Shown: positions 5,305 to 5,526 of the stretch, piece by piece | Layout of the letters: each line of letters opens with the position of its first letter | How positions within the stretch are numbered: the first letter of the stretch is position 1 | NCBI GenBank assembly: GCA_025451595.1 | Contig: JANWKD010000046.1 | Coordinates: 1-5,526 of the forward strand | Length of the DNA: 5,526 bases | From: Candidatus Babeliales bacterium | GTDB taxonomy: Bacteria > Babelota > Babeliae > Babelales > JANWKD01 | Direction of reading: 5' to 3' | The notes under the pieces: model-generated | What the model was told of the DNA's origin: nothing | What the model saw: the letters and a program-made list of their open reading frames with translations, nothing else | The model's database searches: none | Made by a program: the position numbers and the translations under genes

Positions 5305-5526
5305 TCACATAACAACACAGCGTGTAATAGCATTGTGTGCATTTTGCATAGTAGTAATAGTAGTCAATAATGAATCAAATGTAGTATCAATTTTTGTATA
5401 TTCTTCCATATCTTCGTCAAAAAAATCTATTAGTTGTCTAAAGGAAATATTATACCGTTTTAACTCTTCCATTTCTTTGCATTGATATTCATGCACGATC
5501 ATAGTATCAACGGTCGTATTGACTGC
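5305..5526 (-). CDS. 3' end of an unidentified protein gene (cut by the window edge)
   Basis: An open frame enters from the window edge on the minus strand and stops with TGA at 5307-5305, giving 73 residues. It contains an in-frame ATG at 5502 with no ribosome-binding site ahead of it, and the frame stays open upstream, so this is more likely the C-terminus of a longer gene. The visible part is acidic in its middle (FFDEDMEEY), probably helical, and Thr-rich near the end (LLTTITTM). VNTTVDTM and IDTTFDSL look like a weak internal repeat. No domain is recognised. It lies in the same direction as the coiled-coil gene, about 55 nt ahead of that gene's promoter, and no terminator hairpin is seen between them. 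The opposite strand is also open here but lacks a convincing start. Confidence 0.5.
   Translation of the reverse strand, partial: AVNTTVDTMIVHEYQCKEMEELKRYNISFRQLIDFFDEDMEEYTKIDTTFDSLLTTITTMQNAHNAITRCVVM

Noticed and set aside
5294..5485. Plus-strand open frame opposite the partial gene at the right edge
   Set aside because: It begins with a TTG without a ribosome-binding site, and its hydrophobic run comes from the complement of Thr/Ile/Asn codons on the other strand; the minus-strand frame runs on to the window edge in the same direction as its neighbours.

Overview
The window looks like an AT-rich, gene-dense bacterial chromosome segment. Genes are intronless, spacing is tight (26 nt between the two central minus-strand genes, 2 nt between convergent stops), and ATG or GTG starts are used, one with a clear Shine-Dalgarno. 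The five complete genes all begin with a Sec-type signal peptide, and several mature parts resemble eukaryote-associated proteins: a WD40 propeller, a gulonolactone-oxidase-like flavoprotein and a sirtuin-like protein. That combination fits an intracellular or host-associated Gram-negative bacterium with a large exported protein set. Candidatus Dependentiae (TM6) is my best guess, but the lineage is inference because no phylogenetic marker gene is present.

Left part (1-1800, plus strand): a short secreted protein of unknown function is followed by a secreted seven-bladed WD40 propeller. Both are preceded by the same promoter-like segment and leader and start with almost the same signal peptide. 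The block spans 15-151 and recurs at 452-585, while the mature proteins are unrelated. It looks like a duplicated expression-and-export cassette placed in front of different cargo.

Middle (1907-3313, plus strand): an exported FAD-dependent sugar-lactone oxidase of the L-gulono-/D-arabinono-1,4-lactone oxidase family. It has the flavin-linking histidine and the C-terminal HWxK motif. It meets the next gene tail to tail with 2 nt between stops.

Right part (minus strand, 5526 to 3316): the 3' end of an unidentified gene comes first. An extended -10 promoter follows, then a two-gene unit: a secreted or membrane-anchored coiled-coil protein and, 26 nt downstream, a secreted sirtuin-like protein that has lost the usual zinc-ribbon module. 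The pair is the least ordinary part of the window.

No RNA genes, insertion sequences, CRISPR arrays or convincing rho-independent terminators were seen. No gene-free stretch exceeds 130 nt. The shared theme is export across the inner membrane; a shared pathway cannot be shown from sequence alone.
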